NCBI GenBank assembly: GCA_035536915.1 | Contig: DATLNE010000023.1 | Span: forward strand, 1-64,000 | Direction: 5' to 3' | DNA length: 64,000 nucleotides | Origin: Acidimicrobiales bacterium | GTDB lineage: Bacteria > Actinomycetota > Acidimicrobiia > Acidimicrobiales > JAHWLA01 | Notes under the pieces: model-generated | What the model was told of the DNA's origin: nothing | Databases searched by the model: none | The model's input: the letters and a program-made list of their open reading frames with translations, nothing else | Program-made: the position numbers and the translations under genes | Part shown: positions 24,942 through 36,568 of the stretch, piece by piece | Layout of the letters: each line of letters starts with the position of its first letter | Position numbering within the stretch: position 1 is the first letter of the stretch

Positions 24942-25301
24942 ATGCCGAACCAGTTGGAGATTCGTGACCGTTCGCTGTCGACCGCCCAGTGGCCGACAAG
25001 CGGCCACCTGCTGCGCCAGACCGGACGTAACCTCGCCCGAGTCGAACACCGCACCATCGTTCGCCTGGCGAACGTCCAGGCGGAAGGCCTGGTGCAGTCC
25101 GAGAAGCTGCACGAGGTCGACCATCTGACCCGCCAGGCCATGAGCGGCCAGGCCATGCTCGCCCGCTGGCGGGACACGTTGGCCGCCGGTGATCCGTTCG
25201 TAACCGACGAACTCAAGTTCTTCACCGACATCGCCCGCATGGCCAAGGGCGAGATCATCGCCGACACCATCGACACCTTCTGCCGGGAGAGCCGGTCGTG
25301 A
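24942..25301 (+). CDS. Unrecognised 119-residue protein, first of the small-gene operon
   Basis: A clear AAGGGAG ribosome-binding site precedes the ATG. The product is helical and soluble, with segments HRTIVRLANVQAEGLVQSEK and ELKFFTDIARMAKGEIIADT. I do not recognise it. Its stop overlaps the GTG start of the next gene (25298) by 4 bp, so the two are translated together. The position upstream of the coupling-ATPase gene suggests a part in DNA transfer or element maintenance, which is inference only. Confidence 0.6.
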   Translation: MPNQLEIRDRSLSTAQWPTSGHLLRQTGRNLARVEHRTIVRLANVQAEGLVQSEKLHEVDHLTRQAMSGQAMLARWRDTLAAGDPFVTDELKFFTDIARMAKGEIIADTIDTFCRESRS

Positions 25302-25501
25302 TGGTGCTGGTGGTCCTCCTCGTTTTGATGGTGGTGATGGCGATGTTCCTGCTCGGCTTCCGCCTCGGAGGCGACCATTGGCAGTCTGAACTGTTGCGGG
25401 TCCGGCTGGAAGCGGCGCGGGCCGAACGCCAGTTGCACGATCTGACCCGCCAGACGTTCGTGGCGATGGCCGAACAGGCCGAACAACTCCGTGGGCGTTG
25501 A
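25298..25501 (+). CDS. Small single-pass membrane protein with coiled coil
   Basis: The 67-residue product begins with a hydrophobic helix (VLVVLLVLMVVMAMFLLGF) and continues with a charged heptad-like helix (ELLRVRLEAARAERQLHDLT). This is the layout of a small bitopic membrane protein. GTG start within a 4-bp overlap with the upstream gene. Similar small membrane proteins accompany coupling proteins in mobile elements, but no family is assigned. Confidence 0.6.
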   Translation: MMVLVVLLVLMVVMAMFLLGFRLGGDHWQSELLRVRLEAARAERQLHDLTRQTFVAMAEQAEQLRGR

Positions 25502-25701
25502 TCCAGGTGCAGGGCGCCTTTCGATCCCTCATCCATCCCGCCACGACTGCCAGCGAGATCGACTGCGAGAACACCAGCGCGCTTCGTGAGGCCATGCGGG
25601 AGCAGTTGCGGCACGAGGCAGAGCACCCGGGCCGGCGCCCCGGGTGTGGTGTTGGGGACGATCACGCTTATCAGTCCGACCAGGAGCAATCGGCTCCATG
25701 A
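25498..25701 (+). CDS. Possible 67-residue protein bridging two overlapping genes
   Basis: A TTG-initiated frame begins in a 4-bp overlap with the preceding membrane-protein gene and ends with TGA inside the ATG of the following gene (ATGA at 25698-25701). This stop-start coupling at both ends, and high GC at third codon positions, argue for a real gene. The product is hydrophilic and helical (ALREAMREQLRHEAEH) with no recognised domain. The rare TTG start lowers confidence; an internal start is possible. Confidence 0.4.
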   Translation: MIQVQGAFRSLIHPATTASEIDCENTSALREAMREQLRHEAEHPGRRPGCGVGDDHAYQSDQEQSAP

Positions 25702-25865
25702 TCACCCAGCTCCGCAACGGTCTCGGGCTCCTGTTGTTCCTCTGCCTGGTAATCCGCGTTACGGCTTGGGTGGTCATGCCAGTGGTGCCGCTGTTGGTGG
25801 TGCTGTTTACGGTGACCGCCCTGCTGGTCTGGCTCGTGCGGCCCTACTCCAACTGGCGGCGGTAG
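25698..25865 (+). CDS. Small two-helix membrane protein
   Basis: The 55-residue product is almost entirely hydrophobic: LGLLLFLCLVIRVTAWVVMP and VVPLLVVLFTVTALLVWLV form one long or two short membrane segments, ending in the basic tail RPYSNWRR. AGGAG lies 11 bp before the ATG at 25698. It is the last gene of the small-gene operon and is followed by a promoter-like sequence. Function unknown; it may work with the coupling ATPase at the membrane. Confidence 0.55.
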   Translation: MITQLRNGLGLLLFLCLVIRVTAWVVMPVVPLLVVLFTVTALLVWLVRPYSNWRR

Positions 25866-25892
25866 CCCACGGCGGGTGTTGTGAATAAAACG

Positions 25893-25922
25893 TTGACGGG
25901 CTGGTAGGCGGCTTCGTATAGC
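25893..25922 (+). promoter_or_regulatory. Promoter ahead of the transfer operon
   Basis: TTGACG (25893-25898) and TATAGC (25917-25922) are 18 bp apart, a good vegetative-type promoter in an otherwise gene-free 156-bp gap. It would drive the 26022 gene and the overlapping coupling-ATPase, replication-relaxation and methyltransferase genes. Confidence 0.55.
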
Positions 25923-26021
25923 GAGGACAGAAGCGCACGGCGGAAAGGTACGCAATCAACGACCGTTCTTCGGTGCGCCCGTGAATCAGCAACAAGGGGT
26001 GGGAGGAGGTGCGAAGGACGA

Positions 26022-26204
26022 ATGAAACGACGAATCAGGGTCCGCGGTGTACGACGGAGGGAGCCCGACCTCGACAAGTTGGCCTTCGCCCTCCTGCGCC
26101 TCGTCGAGCAACTGACGCCGGAGGAACGGCACCGGCTGCAGGCGAGTTGTAAGCCCATGGGCGACGGCGGCACCGACCAGACGGTGCCGGGAGCAGGGTC
26201 GTGA
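26022..26204 (+). CDS. Small basic protein, first gene of the transfer operon
   Basis: The 60-residue product starts with an arginine-rich segment (MKRRIRVRGVRRREPDLDKL) and continues with a short helix (AFALLRLVEQLTPEERHRLQ). GGAGG occurs about 20 bp upstream of the ATG and a second purine-rich stretch (GAAGGACG) is closer. Its TGA overlaps the GTG of the coupling-ATPase gene by 4 bp, which supports it being real. No family recognised. Confidence 0.6.
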   Translation: MKRRIRVRGVRRREPDLDKLAFALLRLVEQLTPEERHRLQASCKPMGDGGTDQTVPGAGS

Positions 26205-28459
26205 CGTTGGCCTGGCTGGTCCTGTCGGTTTTCGCCTTCGGCGTGGCCGTAGTCGTGCGCCGGGCGGCGGAAGCGGCGCATCGGCGGCGTTCGCTCATCG
26301 CCTTCACGCTGCGCTTCCCGCGACAGACTCCGGCCGAGGCTGTCGAGGCCGTGCTGGCCGGGTGGAGCGGCACCCTGCCGCCGTGGTGGCGGCGTTTCTT
26401 CACCGGCTCGCCCTTCCTGATGAGCGAGGTGTGCGCCGACCACTCGGGCATCACCCACCGCCTCCTCGTGCCCGGCGCCTGGGAGCAGTTGCTGGTGTCG
26501 CTCCTGCACGCCCACCTGCCCAGCGTTCGCTACGAGCGCACGGAGGCCGTCGCGCCTGCCGCTGGCATCGGTGCGGAATACCGCCTGTCGACCAGCCAAC
26601 GACCGTTGACTGTCGATGCGGCTGTCCTGTCGGCCCGTCTGCTCTCCAGCCTGCAACCGCTACGCGATGGCGAAGTCATCACCGTCCAGTACGTCCTCGC
26701 ATCTGCTCCTCCCGTCGCTCCGGCCCGCGTCGAAGGCAAGTCGGAGGGTGCAACCTGGCTGACGACGGACAACGGCGTCGTCACCACCAGCGAGGCCGCA
26801 ACGGCGCTGCGCAAGAAGCACAGTGCCGCCCTCCTGCTCGCTGTCGGCCGCATAGGTGTCGTCGCGCACGACCAACGGCGCGCACGACTCCTTCTGCGTC
26901 ATGTTGAGGCGGCGTGGCACGGCGTACGAGCCCCCGGTGTGTTGCTCAGGCGGCGTGTGCTGCCGCCTGGCCTCGTCGGCTCACGGATACAGCAACGCCG
27001 TGTCCCGCTCGTCACCTGGCCGGGCGGGGTGCTCAACGTCACCGAGGCCAGCGGGCTCGTCGGCTGGCCGATCGAGCTCGACGCTGTACCCGGCCTCGAG
27101 CTCGGCGGCTGCCGCCTGTTGCCTGTACCCGGCGGGGTGCCGAGTCGCGGTGCGGTGGTGGGTATCGGCACCTTCCCCGGCACGCAGCGGCCGGTGGCGC
27201 TCGACGCGCGAGCCCGCACCCATCACACGCTGGTCATCGGGCCGACGGGCGTGGGGAAGTCGGTATTGCTGGGCAACCTGGCCCTCGCCGGTCTGGCCGA
27301 GAACCGTCAGGCTGTCGTCGTCATCGACCCCAAGGACGGCGAGCTGGTCGACAACGTCCTCGAACAGCTGCCCGACCATCGGCTGGATGACGTGATCGTG
27401 TTCGACCCGACCGACGCCCGGCCGGTCGGCTTCGATCCGTTGCGCTCCACGCCTGCCACGCGCGAGCTGGTGGTCGACCGGGTGGTGTCGATCATGGCGT
27501 CGATCTGGCACAGTGCCTGGGGGCCGCGCTCCTCGGACCTCATCCGCCACACGTTGCTGACGCTGACGCAGGTGCCGGGCATGACGCTGTGCGAGGCACC
27601 GGCGCTGCTGTCGGCCGATCCCGGCTTCCGACGCCGGGTACTCGCCCAAGTGGACGATCCGGTCGGGGTCGCCCCGTTCTGGGCCTGGTTCAACAGCCTG
27701 TCGGCGGCCGAGGTGGCGAACATCACGGCTGCGCCCTTGAACAAGCTGCGGGCCTTCACCACGCGCACGGCGGTCCGGCACACGCTGGGCCAGCCGAACC
27801 CGGCCGTCGATTTCGACCGGCTGCTGGCCGACGGCGGCGTGCTGTTGGTCCGGCTGCCGATCGGGCTGCTGGGCGAGGAGACGGCGGGCCTGCTCGGTGC
27901 CCTGGTCACAGCGCAGCTCTGGCAGGCGGTCAGCGCCCGGGCGGCGGTGCCAACAACCGAACGTCACCCGGCCCTGGTGGTTATCGACGAGCTGCAATCG
28001 GTGTTGCGCCTGCCGGTCAACGCCGTCGAGGACATGCTGGCCATGGCCCGCGGCTACGGCGTCGGGGCGGTGCTGGCGGCGCAGGCCATGTACCAACTGG
28101 GGACCGACCTGCGCCACGCGGCGCTCGCCAACACCCGCAGCAAAGTCGTCTTCGGCTGCGACCGGGAGGACGCCGCCCTGTTCGCCCGCGAGTTCGGCAG
28201 CGGCCTGACCCCCGACGACCTGATGAACCTCGATGCCTACGAGGCGGTGGTGACCGCGTTCGCCAACGGTCGCACCCAGCCACCGAGCACCGTTCGCACC
28301 CTGCCGCCCGGCGAACCGTTGCGCGCTGCATCTGTTGTGAAGGAACACTCACGAGCTCGCTTCGGTGCCGACCGGGCCGATATCGAGGCGGCTATCCGGG
28401 CCCGACTGCACATCGGACGGGACGACGGTTCCATCGGCCGCAGCCGGAGGTCGATGTGA
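26201..28459 (+). CDS. Type IV coupling protein-like ATPase (VirD4/TraG/TcpA-like)
   Basis: The 752-residue product has an N-terminal membrane helix, a long region of about 300 residues unlike classical TraG, and then the RecA-like motor: Walker A in VIGPTGVGKSVLLGNLALAG at about residue 346, VVIDPKDGELVD after it, and Walker B in LVVIDELQSVLRL at about residue 590, followed by ANTRSKVVFGCDRED. Coupling proteins pump DNA through a conjugation channel. It overlaps the upstream small gene (GTGA) and the downstream replication-relaxation gene (4 bp), forming one operon. A single membrane helix rather than two, and no visible channel genes, suit a mobilisable element. Confidence 0.85.
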   Translation: MTLAWLVLSVFAFGVAVVVRRAAEAAHRRRSLIAFTLRFPRQTPAEAVEAVLAGWSGTLPPWWRRFFTGSPFLMSEVCADHSGITHRLLVPGAWEQLLVSLLHAHLPSVRYERTEAVAPAAGIGAEYRLSTSQRPLTVDAAVLSARLLSSLQPLRDGEVITVQYVLASAPPVAPARVEGKSEGATWLTTDNGVVTTSEAATALRKKHSAALLLAVGRIGVVAHDQRRARLLLRHVEAAWHGVRAPGVLLRRRVLPPGLVGSRIQQRRVPLVTWPGGVLNVTEASGLVGWPIELDAVPGLELGGCRLLPVPGGVPSRGAVVGIGTFPGTQRPVALDARARTHHTLVIGPTGVGKSVLLGNLALAGLAENRQAVVVIDPKDGELVDNVLEQLPDHRLDDVIVFDPTDARPVGFDPLRSTPATRELVVDRVVSIMASIWHSAWGPRSSDLIRHTLLTLTQVPGMTLCEAPALLSADPGFRRRVLAQVDDPVGVAPFWAWFNSLSAAEVANITAAPLNKLRAFTTRTAVRHTLGQPNPAVDFDRLLADGGVLLVRLPIGLLGEETAGLLGALVTAQLWQAVSARAAVPTTERHPALVVIDELQSVLRLPVNAVEDMLAMARGYGVGAVLAAQAMYQLGTDLRHAALANTRSKVVFGCDREDAALFAREFGSGLTPDDLMNLDAYEAVVTAFANGRTQPPSTVRTLPPGEPLRAASVVKEHSRARFGADRADIEAAIRARLHIGRDDGSIGRSRRSM

Positions 28460-29382
28460 GGTCCGTTCGGCCGTCCGATCGGGCCGAGTGTCCCGCATCG
28501 AAACACCTGCTCGCGCCAGGTGTCGCGCTCCCCAAGGCCAACGACGGTCTGGGGACACCGACTCCCGTTACCACTCGGGTCAGCAAGGCCGCTGCCCGTC
28601 GCATCGCCGACACGCTCAGCGATACCGACCGCAGCGTCGTCACCACCCTCGCCACCGTCACGGTCGCCACCGGCGGTCAACTGCGTCGCCTCCACTGGCC
28701 CGACAACGACACGGGACGGCGCCTCGCCCGACGGCACCTGGCCGCACTCACCCGGCAGCGCGTTATCGCCCGGCTGCACCGACGCGTCGGCGGGCACCGT
28801 CCCGGCAGCGACAGCTACACCTACCGCCTCGATGTCGTCGGCCAGCGCCTCGTCACCGACGACCTGCGCCGTTTCCGTCGTCCCTGGACGCCCGGCCATG
28901 CCTATCTGGCCCACGCTGTCGCGGTCACCGAGTGCTACGTCGTGCTCACCGAACTGACTCGACAGGACACGCTCGAACTGCTCGCCTTCCAGGCCGAACC
29001 GGCGTGCTGGCGTTCCCATGCCACCGTCGACGGCCGTCCGCAGTTCGTCAAGCCCGACGCCTTCGCCGTCACCGCTCACGGCGACTGGGAACTGCGCCAC
29101 TTCATCGAGGTCGATCTGGCCACCGAGCACCCGGCCCGCATCACCCGCAAGGCTCGTGAGTATGTCGAGTACTGGCAGAACGGCGCGGAGCAACGTGAGC
29201 ACGGCGTTTTTCCCAAGGTGCTGTGGGTCGCTCCCGACGCGCAGCGGGCCTCGGTGTTGGTCGACGCCATGGCCCGTCTCGATCCCGACTGCTGGCGGCT
29301 GTTCCAAGTCTGCGACACCGAGCACTTCGCCGACACCATGATCCTCGGCACGACGGACGCCGACGCGGAGGTCCGTTCATGA
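28456..29382 (+). CDS. Replication-relaxation family protein
   Basis: The 308-residue product resembles the Replic_Relax family often found beside coupling ATPases in actinobacterial and firmicute elements. It starts with a winged-helix part (VVTTLATVTVATGGQLRRLH, LARRHLAALTRQRVIARLHR) and continues with the conserved block FVKPDAFAVTAHGDWELRHF followed by IEVDLATEHPARITRKAREY. The E-x-D pattern there may be a nuclease-like or relaxase-like site; this is inference. GTG at 28456 overlaps the upstream stop, and its own stop overlaps the methyltransferase ATG. Proposed role: processing of the element's origin for replication or transfer. Confidence 0.75.
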   Translation: MRSVRPSDRAECPASKHLLAPGVALPKANDGLGTPTPVTTRVSKAAARRIADTLSDTDRSVVTTLATVTVATGGQLRRLHWPDNDTGRRLARRHLAALTRQRVIARLHRRVGGHRPGSDSYTYRLDVVGQRLVTDDLRRFRRPWTPGHAYLAHAVAVTECYVVLTELTRQDTLELLAFQAEPACWRSHATVDGRPQFVKPDAFAVTAHGDWELRHFIEVDLATEHPARITRKAREYVEYWQNGAEQREHGVFPKVLWVAPDAQRASVLVDAMARLDPDCWRLFQVCDTEHFADTMILGTTDADAEVRS

Positions 29383-30407
29383 CGGGCATTCGTTTGGAGT
29401 CGGTGCCGCGCAACACCGTTCTCGTCGGCGACGCCCTGACCCAGCTCCGACGACTGCCCGCTGCCTCCGTCGACTGCGTCGTCACCAGCCCGCCGTACCA
29501 CCTGTTGCGCCACTACGGCGGTGGGCCGCAGGAGATCGGCACCGAGGGGACCGTCACCGAGTATGTCGAGCGGCTCGTTGAGGTCACGGACGAGCTGGCC
29601 CGCGTGCTGAAGCCGTCCGGCTGTCTCTGGCTCAACCTGGGCGACAGCTACTCCCGGCACCGCCGCTACGGTGCACCGCCCAAGAGCCTGTTGTTGGCAC
29701 CCGAGCGGTTACTGCTGGCCCTGAGTGAGCGGGGCTGGATCGTGCGCAACAAGGTCGTCTGGGCCAAGACGACCACCATGCCCGCCAGCGTGAAGGACCG
29801 CCTGGCCTGCACCTGGGAACCGGTGTACTTCCTGGTCCGCTCCCGTCACTACCACTTCGACCTCGATGTGATCCGTCAGCCGCACCGCAGCAGGCGTCGC
29901 CCTGCCCGCAGTGCGGCCCGGACGAAGTACACGGGTGGGCGGAGGGCGGGATGGGCCGGACCGCTGGCCGGGGCGAACGACGGGCTGCTGCGACTGCGGC
30001 TGCGAGGCCTTAGCGGCCATGAGCTCGGCAAGAACCCGGGGGACGTGTGGCGACTCGGCACGGCTGGTTTCGACGGTGCTCACTTCGCCGTCTTCCCGTC
30101 GAGCCTCGTCCACGATCCGATCGCTGCCACCTGCCCGGAGCGAGTGTGCGGGTCCTGCGGTAACCCTTGGCGGCGGGAGCCCCGGCGGGACCGCCTCGGC
30201 GAACTCGTTCCCGACTGCACCTGCCGGGTGGGGTGGCGGCCGGGTCTGGTGCTCGATCCGTTCCTGGGGTCGGGGACGACGGCGCTGGTCGCCGAGCGAA
30301 TGAGCCGCGACTGGCTGGGCATTGAACTCAACCCGGCCTATGCGGAGCTGGCCCGGCGGCGGATTGACAGTGATCGAGATCAGGCGTCGCCGAGCGCGGC
30401 GGCCTGA
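29379..30407 (+). CDS. Beta-class site-specific DNA methyltransferase
   Basis: The 342-residue product has catalytic motif VVTSPPYHLLRHYGG near residue 36 and the SAM-binding motif LVLDPFLGSGTTALVAERM near residue 290. This order (catalytic motif first) defines the beta class, which makes N6-methyladenine or N4-methylcytosine. A four-cysteine cluster, CPERVCGSCGNPW with a later CTC, lies between them and may bind zinc. ATG at 29379 is in a 4-bp overlap with the replication-relaxation gene. No restriction enzyme gene is adjacent, so it is probably an orphan enzyme that protects the element from host restriction, working with ArdA next door. Confidence 0.87.
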   Translation: MTGIRLESVPRNTVLVGDALTQLRRLPAASVDCVVTSPPYHLLRHYGGGPQEIGTEGTVTEYVERLVEVTDELARVLKPSGCLWLNLGDSYSRHRRYGAPPKSLLLAPERLLLALSERGWIVRNKVVWAKTTTMPASVKDRLACTWEPVYFLVRSRHYHFDLDVIRQPHRSRRRPARSAARTKYTGGRRAGWAGPLAGANDGLLRLRLRGLSGHELGKNPGDVWRLGTAGFDGAHFAVFPSSLVHDPIAATCPERVCGSCGNPWRREPRRDRLGELVPDCTCRVGWRPGLVLDPFLGSGTTALVAERMSRDWLGIELNPAYAELARRRIDSDRDQASPSAAA

Positions 30408-30438
30408 TGACAGACGTAATCGAAAGGAGGAATCACGA

Positions 30439-31005
30439 ATGGAAGCAGAACCACCAATAAGACCCGAGGCGGAAGCGGAGCGTTCCGAGCCGCCCCGCAT
30501 CTACATGGCGTCGCTGTCGGACTACAACGCCGGGCGGCTGCATGGCGTTTGGATCGACGCCTCGCAATCGGTGGACGAGATCGGCGAGGAGATCGACCGG
30601 ATGCTGGCCGCCAGTCCCGAGCCACTCGCCGAGGAGTACGCCATCCACGACCACGACGGCTTCTGGCCGGTGGAGTTGTCCGAGTACGAGTCGCTGTCCG
30701 ACGTGGCTCGGTTGGCTGCCGGGATCGACGAGCACGGCCGAGCCTTCGCCCACTTCGCCCATCTGCTCGGCTCCGGTTGGGGCAACGACCTGGAACGCTT
30801 CGGCGACTGCTACCTCGGTTGCTGGCCGTCGATGGAGGCCTACGCCTGGAGCCTGCTGGAGGACCTGGGAGTCGACGTCAACAACATCGGCCCGCCCGAA
30901 CTGCAGCCTTACATCCGGTTCGACACCGAAGCGTTCGCCCGGGACCTCTCTATGGAGTTCACAACCGGCGAAGACGACAACGGTGTGTACGTCTTCGATC
31001 TTTGA
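30439..31005 (+). CDS. ardA: Antirestriction protein ArdA
   Basis: The 188-residue product matches ArdA along its length: RIYMASLSDYNAGRLHGVWI at the start, EEYAIHDHDGFWPVELSEYE in the middle, and FGDCYLGCWPSMEAYAWSLL before the acidic C-terminus ending YVFDL. ArdA is a DNA mimic that blocks type I restriction enzymes, helping an incoming element survive. The strong acidity and aromatic content seen here fit that mimicry. A full AAAGGAGG ribosome-binding site precedes ATG at 30439. It follows the methyltransferase by 31 bp and is probably in the same operon, expressed early after transfer. Confidence 0.92.
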   Translation: MEAEPPIRPEAEAERSEPPRIYMASLSDYNAGRLHGVWIDASQSVDEIGEEIDRMLAASPEPLAEEYAIHDHDGFWPVELSEYESLSDVARLAAGIDEHGRAFAHFAHLLGSGWGNDLERFGDCYLGCWPSMEAYAWSLLEDLGVDVNNIGPPELQPYIRFDTEAFARDLSMEFTTGEDDNGVYVFDL

Positions 31006-31077
31006 CGAATGCGTACCGACTGTCGTTGTAATAACCACTCTATAGATGTGTTGCCTACACGCGATGTATCTGAGAAA

Positions 31078-31605
31078 ATGAATACAGTAAACAGGAACAA
31101 TGATGTGAAGCATAAGCAACAACAGGGGCGGACAGACGCCACGCTGGGGGACTACATCCGTCGTCGCCGCAAGGCGAGGGGCTGGACGCTCGACGACGCC
31201 GAGGCCGAGTCGAACGTCGACCGGACGTACTGGAGCAAGCTGGAGCTGGGCGTCTTCAAGCAGCCCGACCCCCGCTACCTGGCCCGGATTGCCGACGCCT
31301 TGGACGCCCCGCTGGAGGACGTCTACGCCCTGGCTGGCTACACCGCGGCCGAGCGGCTTCCCGGCCTCACGCCCTACCTGCGGAGCAAGTACCACCTGCC
31401 GCCGGAGGCCATCGAGCAACTGGAGAGCTACTTCGCCTTCCTGCGCCACCAGTACGGCATCCCTGAGGGAGAGTCGGTGTTCCCCAAGAAGCCGGAACGA
31501 GCAGCCCGACCGAAAGCCGAGCAACCAGCGTCGGAGCAGCGCGGCGGGCCGTGGAACGACCCGACGCTCTCCGTCGAGAACGCCACGCTGCGGAGAGCGG
31601 CATGA
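31078..31605 (+). CDS. XRE-family repressor, ImmR-like
   Basis: The 175-residue product has an XRE domain (DYIRRRRKARGWTLDDAEAE, VDRTYWSKLELGVFKQPDPR) and a C-terminal region with a proline-rich hydrophilic tail. It is coupled by a 4-bp overlap to an ImmA/IrrE-type protease gene, the arrangement of the ImmR/ImmA switch of ICEBs1, where protease cleavage of the repressor releases excision genes. ATG at 31078 is preferred; GTG at 31105 is possible. The 72 bp upstream are AT-rich, with TATAGA at 31041-31046 as a likely -10, so the gene has its own promoter after ardA. Confidence 0.75.
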   Translation: MNTVNRNNDVKHKQQQGRTDATLGDYIRRRRKARGWTLDDAEAESNVDRTYWSKLELGVFKQPDPRYLARIADALDAPLEDVYALAGYTAAERLPGLTPYLRSKYHLPPEAIEQLESYFAFLRHQYGIPEGESVFPKKPERAARPKAEQPASEQRGGPWNDPTLSVENATLRRAA

Positions 31606-32243
31606 GCCGTAGCGCCATCGCCGTTCTTCGGGACTTCGTACCGATCAGACCGCTGCGACGGGCCGAGGCGTTGCGGATTGCGGAGTTGCAGGCGACGCGG
31701 TTCCTGAAGCTCTCGATGGTGGCCGCACCGCCCGTGCCGGAACGGATCATCGCCGAGCTGCCGAGGGTGCAGATCGAACGGGTGAACGGGTTGCCTGTCT
31801 CCGGTGCGACGCACTGGACGAAGGGTCGCTGGCTGATCCTGCTGCGTGCGCAGGAGGCGCCCACTCGTCAGCTCTTCAGCACCGCTCACGAACTGAAGCA
31901 CATCCTCGACGACCGGTTCGTGGACGTGCTCTACCAAGGTGTCCCGGACGACCAACGAGCCCAGTTCATCGAGCAGGTCTGCGATTACTTCGCCGGTTGC
32001 CTGCTGATCCCTCGACCTTGGCTGAAGCACGCCTGGGCCGCGCTGCGTATCCAACGACTCCCCGACCTGGCCCGACACTTCGGGGTGTCCGAGCAGGCCG
32101 TTGAGGTGCGCCTGAGCCAGACCGGTCTCGGGCCCCGTCGTAGTCGATGCGGCCGGGAAGCCTCCGACTGGTCCTTGCCGTCGCAACCGACGGCTGGTAG
32201 CTCCGCCGTGTACCACCGGCTCGCGCCGGTCCTGATCTCGTAA
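31602..32243 (+). CDS. ImmA/IrrE-family metallopeptidase
   Basis: The 213-residue product has the zinc motif AHELKHILDD (HExxH) near residue 90 and the downstream QVCDYFAGCLLIPRPWL, typical for ImmA/IrrE. In known systems such a protease cleaves the XRE repressor encoded beside it after DNA damage or a signal. The start ATG overlaps the stop of the XRE gene. The C-terminal 40 residues after the family domain are proline- and serine-rich and may be dispensable. The recombinase gene follows 14 bp later, so the switch and the recombinase are adjacent. Confidence 0.87.
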   Translation: MSRSAIAVLRDFVPIRPLRRAEALRIAELQATRFLKLSMVAAPPVPERIIAELPRVQIERVNGLPVSGATHWTKGRWLILLRAQEAPTRQLFSTAHELKHILDDRFVDVLYQGVPDDQRAQFIEQVCDYFAGCLLIPRPWLKHAWAALRIQRLPDLARHFGVSEQAVEVRLSQTGLGPRRSRCGREASDWSLPSQPTAGSSAVYHRLAPVLIS

Positions 32244-32257
32244 CAAAGGAGTTGATG

Positions 32258-34035
<1,778 letters not shown>

Positions 34036-34112
34036 GCGGGAGCGCTCAGATTAGCACCCGCCGCCCCTGCAACTCGAAGGGGAGGCCCCGGGCCACCGCG
34101 TACGATGCCCGC

Positions 34113-36527
<2,415 letters not shown>

Positions 36528-36568
36528 CCGACCGGTAACCAACTGCCGCGGCCATCGGTCCAAGGGCC

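Noticed and set aside
26981-28348. Long minus-strand frames antisense to the coupling ATPase
   Set aside because: They have no recognisable motif, and the plus-strand frame contains intact Walker motifs.
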